Shown: in pieces, positions 6,624 to 9,095 of the stretch
How positions within the stretch are numbered: the stretch's first letter is position 1
How the letters are laid out: each line of letters opens with the position of its first letter
Assembly (NCBI GenBank): GCA_934675115.1
Contig: CAKUPH010000084.1
Coordinates: 1 to 9,095 of the forward strand
Direction of reading: 5' to 3'
Length of the DNA stretch: 9,095 nucleotides
Origin: an uncultured Oscillospiraceae bacterium
GTDB taxonomy: Bacteria; Bacillota; Clostridia; Oscillospirales; Oscillospiraceae
The notes under the pieces: generated by a model
Seen by the model: the letters and a program-made list of their open reading frames with translations, nothing else
Database searches by the model: none
Told to the model about the DNA's origin: nothing
Translations under genes and position numbers: made by a program

Positions 6624-7985
6624 GTGAAAAAAAGACTTCTGACCATGATGATGGCGCTGGCCATCGTCCTGTCCCTGCTGCCCTGCTCCGCGCTGGCGGC
6701 CGGGATCACCTACGGGGACACCCCCATTTACATCGGCCATGTCGCCACCGACTACATGGCAGAGGAGATCCTCAAGGAGATCCCCACCAAGGGCAAGTCT
6801 CCCAAGGAGCAGATCCGCGCCGTCTACGACTGGATCATCAAGAATTGCAGCCGGGACAACTGGGACGGAACCTACTACTTCGACGAGGCTCAGGTAGAGC
6901 AGTGGGCCACTGCCAACCGCGACGCCATGCAGGCTCAGGCCGACAACGGCGAGATCCTCGTCCGCCGCGAGTATGACGACGGCTCCGTGTACGATGACAA
7001 TTCCGGTAACTATTTCTTCGTTTTGTCCCCTGACTCCAGCGTTTACATCAACACCTTCGCCTCCGAAATGATGTATACCCGCACCGGCAACTGCGCCCAC
7101 TACTCCGCCCTGCTGGCCCTCCTGCTGAGCCATCTGGGCTTCGACTGCCGCCTCATCGCCGGGGACTTCATCAACGGCAATGGCTCTCAGGTGGAACACA
7201 AGTGGAACTACGTGCTGGTGGACGGCCAGTACTACTGGCTGGACGTGCGCATGGATCACGCCAACTATACCCGCACCGGCAAGATCAACTACCAGTACTT
7301 CATGATCTCCGACACCAACGAGTGGGCCAAGCGCCACAGCTGGGACCATGAGTACTCCGACTGGCTGGCTGCCAACGCCGCCGACATCGCCGACCTCTAC
7401 GCCTTCGACGCCGCTCTCAACTCCGGTCGCCCCTGGGCCCGGTGCAGCGACTGGGCCGCATCCTACATGGAACAGGCCGATAACCTGGGCCTTCTCCCTT
7501 GGCAGCTCTACGCCGAGGACCTGCGGCAGGACATCTCCCGGGCCGAGTTCGCCGCCGTGGCGGTGAGCATGTACGAAGCCCTCACCGGCAAGACCGTCCC
7601 GGAATACACCGGCGCGAATCCCTTTGATGACACCGATGACGAGGACGTTCTCCGGGCCTACAGCCTCGGCGTAGTCAACGGCAATGGCGCGGGCGGCTTC
7701 TCTCCGGACGACACCCTCACCCGGGAACAGGCGGCCACCATGCTGGGCCGGGTGTACGAGCTCATCAGCACCGGCGCCGTGGGCGACGGCTCCAAGCTGT
7801 CTCAGACCGGCGTAAAGGCCTTTGCCGACGACAGCTCCATCTCCGGCTACGCCCGGAATTACATCTACTTCTTCGCCGGACAGGACATCATCAACGGCGT
7901 GGGCAACGGCAAGTTCGCCCCCAAGACGCCCATGACCCGGGAGTCCGCCCTCAAGATCTCCGTGGTCACAGCGGAAAAGCTTTAA
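6624..7985 (+). CDS. Exported transglutaminase-like protein with three SLH repeats
   Basis: 453-aa predicted surface protein. The GTG start at 6624 has AGGCGG 7 nt upstream and yields a clear signal peptide (MKKRLL, a hydrophobic core, cleavage after SALA at about residue 25). Residues ~55-212 fit the transglutaminase-like (cysteine protease fold) superfamily. Cys157 in RTGNCAHYSALLALLL, His192 in EHKWNYVLVDG and Asp207 in WLDVRMD match the Cys-His-Asp triad. Three SLH repeats follow at ~271-323, 333-382 and 399-450; their SRAE, TREQ and TRES match the TRAE motif, and the protein ends right after the last one. In such proteins the SLH part anchors to wall polymers, while the catalytic part may cleave or cross-link proteins or peptidoglycan peptides; the actual reaction is unknown. 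It is the second SLH-bearing enzyme in the window, but lies on the opposite strand and in a separate unit from the NAGPA protein. Confidence 0.9.
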   Translation: MKKRLLTMMMALAIVLSLLPCSALAAGITYGDTPIYIGHVATDYMAEEILKEIPTKGKSPKEQIRAVYDWIIKNCSRDNWDGTYYFDEAQVEQWATANRDAMQAQADNGEILVRREYDDGSVYDDNSGNYFFVLSPDSSVYINTFASEMMYTRTGNCAHYSALLALLLSHLGFDCRLIAGDFINGNGSQVEHKWNYVLVDGQYYWLDVRMDHANYTRTGKINYQYFMISDTNEWAKRHSWDHEYSDWLAANAADIADLYAFDAALNSGRPWARCSDWAASYMEQADNLGLLPWQLYAEDLRQDISRAEFAAVAVSMYEALTGKTVPEYTGANPFDDTDDEDVLRAYSLGVVNGNGAGGFSPDDTLTREQAATMLGRVYELISTGAVGDGSKLSQTGVKAFADDSSISGYARNYIYFFAGQDIINGVGNGKFAPKTPMTRESALKISVVTAEKL

Positions 7986-8190
7986 ACTGCTTCTCAGAAA
8001 TGCAAGCATTTCTGAGATAAGATGCAGCCCGCTGCGGCGCACTCGCCAAGGCTCGCACGCTTGCGGCCTGAGAAGAGTTTTTTCCGAGGCGCATGTCCCC
8101 GGAAAAAAACGGATCTCAATTTATTCCGCCGCCTGCGGGCGGCGGAACTCTGCGAGGCTGTTGCACCTCCAAAAACTGTTCTCAACAAAC
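7986..8190. repeat. Hairpin-rich non-coding stretch, candidate interspersed repeat
   Basis: This 205-bp gap holds no gene with a ribosome binding site but three strong dyads. (1) TCTCAGAAATGC (7992-8003) pairs with GCATTTCTGAGA (8006-8017). (2) TTTTTTCCG (8078-8086) pairs with CGGAAAAAA (8100-8108), extended inward by GG/CC across one mismatch. (3) TTCCGCCGCC (8124-8133) pairs perfectly with GGCGGCGGAA (8138-8147) around TGCG. TTCTCAG at 7991 and CTGAGAA at 8068 are also complementary. None is followed by a U-tract, and a proper terminator lies just beyond. The mosaic of dyads resembles REP- or MITE-like intergenic elements of clostridia; copy number elsewhere in the genome cannot be judged from this window. 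Confidence 0.45.
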
Positions 8191-8227
8191 AAAAAGGAAG
8201 GCTGCCTGTGGGCAGCCTTCCTTTTTT
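8191..8227. terminator. Bidirectional intrinsic terminator between the transglutaminase-SLH gene and lexA
   Basis: AAAAAGGAAGGCTGCC (8191-8206) pairs perfectly with 8211-8226 around a TGTG loop, a 16-bp stem flanked by T-runs on both strands. It lies 13 nt past the lexA stop (minus strand) and also blocks plus-strand read-through. Confidence 0.9.
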
Positions 8228-8239
8228 ACTGTTTTCTTC

Positions 8240-8839
8240 TCAGTACCGGCGGATGACCGCCACGACCTTGCCGAGAATGGAGCAGCCCTCGCCGTCGATG
8301 GGCTGGTACTCCGGGCTGGAATTCTCCGGGTACAGCCACACGTGGCCGTTCTCCCGGCGATAGGTCTTGACGGTAGCTTCATCCTCGAACAGGGCCACCA
8401 CGATGTCGCCGTTGCGCACGGTCTGCTGCTGGTGGACCACCACCAGATCGCCGGGCAGGATGCCCGCCTCCAGCATGGACTCGCCCCGGACCTTCAGGGC
8501 GAAGTGCTCGCCGGTGAGCCCGCCGGTATCGAAGGTCAGGTATTCCTCGATGTTCTCCTGCGCCAGAATGGGGGAGCCTGCGGCCACGTAGCCCAGCAGG
8601 GGCACCTGATCCCGGCGGTTGTGGGCGCCGTCTGTGATGGAGATGGCGCGGGTCTTGCCCTCCGCCTGAGTGATGAGGCCCGCCTCCCGCAGGCCCTTGA
8701 GGTGAAAATGAACGGTAGATGGGGATTTCAGATCCACGGCCTGGGCGATCTCCCGGACAGAGGGAGGATAGCCGTGATCCTGACTGAATTCAAGAATGTA
8801 GTCATAGATCTGCTGCTGTTTGGGGGATAATTTACTCAT
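8240..8839 (-). CDS. lexA: LexA, SOS-response transcriptional repressor
   Basis: 199-aa DNA-binding repressor and self-cleaving serine peptidase. The N-terminal winged helix-turn-helix (residues ~1-65; YPPSVREIAQAVDLKSPSTVHFHLKGL) recognises SOS boxes. The C-terminal S24-type domain holds the cleavage site Ala87-Gly88 (YVAAGSPI), the nucleophile Ser121 (RGESM) and the general base Lys158 (EATVK). All key residues for RecA-stimulated self-cleavage are present. The ATG at 8839 has AGGAGG (8847-8852 on the minus strand) 7 nt upstream. Length equals the usual ~200. A GAAC-N4-GTTT box overlapping the -35 of its own promoter predicts autoregulation. The gene is monocistronic here, closed by the terminator at 8191-8227. 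Confidence 0.97.
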   Translation of the reverse strand: MSKLSPKQQQIYDYILEFSQDHGYPPSVREIAQAVDLKSPSTVHFHLKGLREAGLITQAEGKTRAISITDGAHNRRDQVPLLGYVAAGSPILAQENIEEYLTFDTGGLTGEHFALKVRGESMLEAGILPGDLVVVHQQQTVRNGDIVVALFEDEATVKTYRRENGHVWLYPENSSPEYQPIDGEGCSILGKVVAVIRRY

Positions 8840-8880
8840 GGAGCAGCCTCCTTTTTGAGCATTAACGTCTGGTCAGCCTT

Positions 8881-8909
8881 AGTGTACCATAGCCGGGGCA
8901 GTTTGTCAA
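8881..8909 (-). promoter_or_regulatory. lexA promoter
   Basis: On the minus strand a perfect TTGACA (8904-8909) is followed after exactly 17 nt by TACACT (8881-8886). Transcription would start about 35-40 nt before the ATG at 8839. Confidence 0.8.
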
Positions 8910-8919
8910 ACATCCGTTC
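8908..8919 (-). promoter_or_regulatory. LexA (SOS) box overlapping the lexA -35
   Basis: The minus strand reads GAACGGATGTTT, matching the Gram-positive LexA pattern GAAC-N4-GTTY. Its last two bases are the first two of the TTGACA -35, so bound LexA would block RNA polymerase. A more degenerate copy (AAACATTTTTTC on +, one half-site base off) lies 24 bp farther upstream at 8932-8943. Confidence 0.75.
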
Positions 8920-8974
8920 TAAGTTTTTGCCAAACATTTTTTCCCAAACCGCCGGATTTTTTGTGAAGTTGCTA

Positions 8975-9003
8975 TTGACAATCGTTAGCATACTGACTAA
9001 AAT
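8975..9003 (+). promoter_or_regulatory. Strong promoter of the right-edge gene
   Basis: A perfect TTGACA (8975-8980), a 17-nt spacer and TAAAAT (8998-9003) form the best promoter in the window. Transcription would start near 9010, giving a leader of about 70 nt. Confidence 0.8.
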
Positions 9004-9025
9004 AAGAAGCACGCTAATGATTAGC
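8985..9025 (+). promoter_or_regulatory. Two palindromic operator candidates, Fur- or DtxR-like
   Basis: GCTAATGATTAGC (9013-9025) is a perfect 6-1-6 palindrome just after the predicted transcription start. It differs from the Fur core GATAATGATTATC by one symmetric pair of bases. TTAGCATACTGACTAA (8985-9000) has inverted TTAG/CTAA ends, fills the spacer and enters the -10. The placement is that of repressor sites; the regulator family is inference. Confidence 0.5.
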
Positions 9026-9079
9026 CCACGAACGATTTGTTCCGGGGCCGCTTTTATCCCTCAGAAAGGAGGTACGCAA

Positions 9080-9095
9080 ATGCCAAACGATCTGC
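9080..9095 (+). CDS. Start of a gene cut by the right edge
   Basis: The ATG at 9080 follows AAAGGAGGT (GGAGG at 9068-9072) by 7 nt, an excellent ribosome binding site, downstream of a strong promoter. Only MPNDL is visible, so the family cannot be named. The Fur/DtxR-like palindromes in its promoter suggest a metal-responsive gene, for example a FeoA-type iron-uptake protein, but that is a guess from regulation only. Confidence 0.7.

Noticed and set aside
7992..8017. Hairpin after the transglutaminase-SLH stop read as its terminator
   Set aside because: The stem is perfect but ATAAGATG follows instead of a U-tract; the true terminator is at 8191-8227.
6621..8042. A 473-codon minus-strand open frame opposite the transglutaminase-SLH gene
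   Set aside because: Antisense shadow rich in Gly/Val/His; the plus-strand protein has an intact triad, signal peptide and SLH repeats.
8022..8363. Short open frames on both strands across the 7986-8190 gap
   Set aside because: No ribosome binding sites, Arg/Ala/Cys-rich translation, and one runs through a terminator into antisense lexA. Most likely by-products of the hairpin-rich repeat.
1..9095. CRISPR array, prophage, transposase, tRNA or rRNA
   Set aside because: No spaced direct repeats, no phage or transposase motifs and no tRNA/rRNA-like sequence were seen on either strand. I found no evidence for a new defence system.

Overview
The window looks like a chromosomal segment of a GC-rich, low-oxygen Firmicute, most likely a member of the Clostridia near the Oscillospiraceae (Flavonifractor/Lawsonibacter/Oscillibacter-like). 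This rests on strong G/C bias at third codon positions, AGGAGG-type ribosome binding sites, TTGACA/TATAAT-type promoters, a Gram-positive LexA with a GAAC-N4-GTTY box, and two exported proteins that end in triplicated SLH (cell-wall anchoring) domains. The taxonomic call is inference; no 16S or other marker is present.

Layout, left to right. Positions 1-126 hold a possible tail of an upstream gene and a leader hairpin. A cytosolic M29-type metallo-aminopeptidase follows on + (127-1317). Directly after its stop lies a GC3-rich orphan C-terminal reading frame (1319-1513) with no start of its own. A strong, probably bidirectional terminator (1532-1566) separates these from a convergent minus-strand gene (1581-4016) for an exported protein with a phosphodiester-glycosidase (NAGPA) domain, Ig-like segments and three SLH repeats. 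Upstream of that on the same strand is hemW (4236-5444), with its own terminator and a promoter with a perfect -10.

Divergent from hemW, a TTGACG-17-TATACC promoter drives a plus-strand RluA-family pseudouridine synthase (5677-6570). Its GTG start overlaps the stop of a 9-codon mini-ORF that carries the only good ribosome binding site. Next is a second exported SLH protein, with a transglutaminase-like domain (6624-7985). A 205-bp non-coding stretch packed with hairpins (7986-8190), possibly an interspersed repeat, precedes a bidirectional terminator (8191-8227). The SOS repressor gene lexA follows on minus (8240-8839), with a LexA box overlapping its own -35. The divergent intergenic region then holds a strong plus-strand promoter with Fur/DtxR-like palindromes and the first codons of a gene cut by the window edge (9080-9095).

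The genes do not form one pathway. The set is a housekeeping neighbourhood (peptide turnover, heme delivery, RNA modification, SOS control) with two SLH-anchored surface enzymes. I found no convincing new defence or mobile system. The points most worth a second look are the mini-ORF coupling, the orphan C-terminal fragment, the Tyr-to-Phe change in the M29 active site, the hairpin-rich repeat and the metal-regulator-like operators at the right edge.
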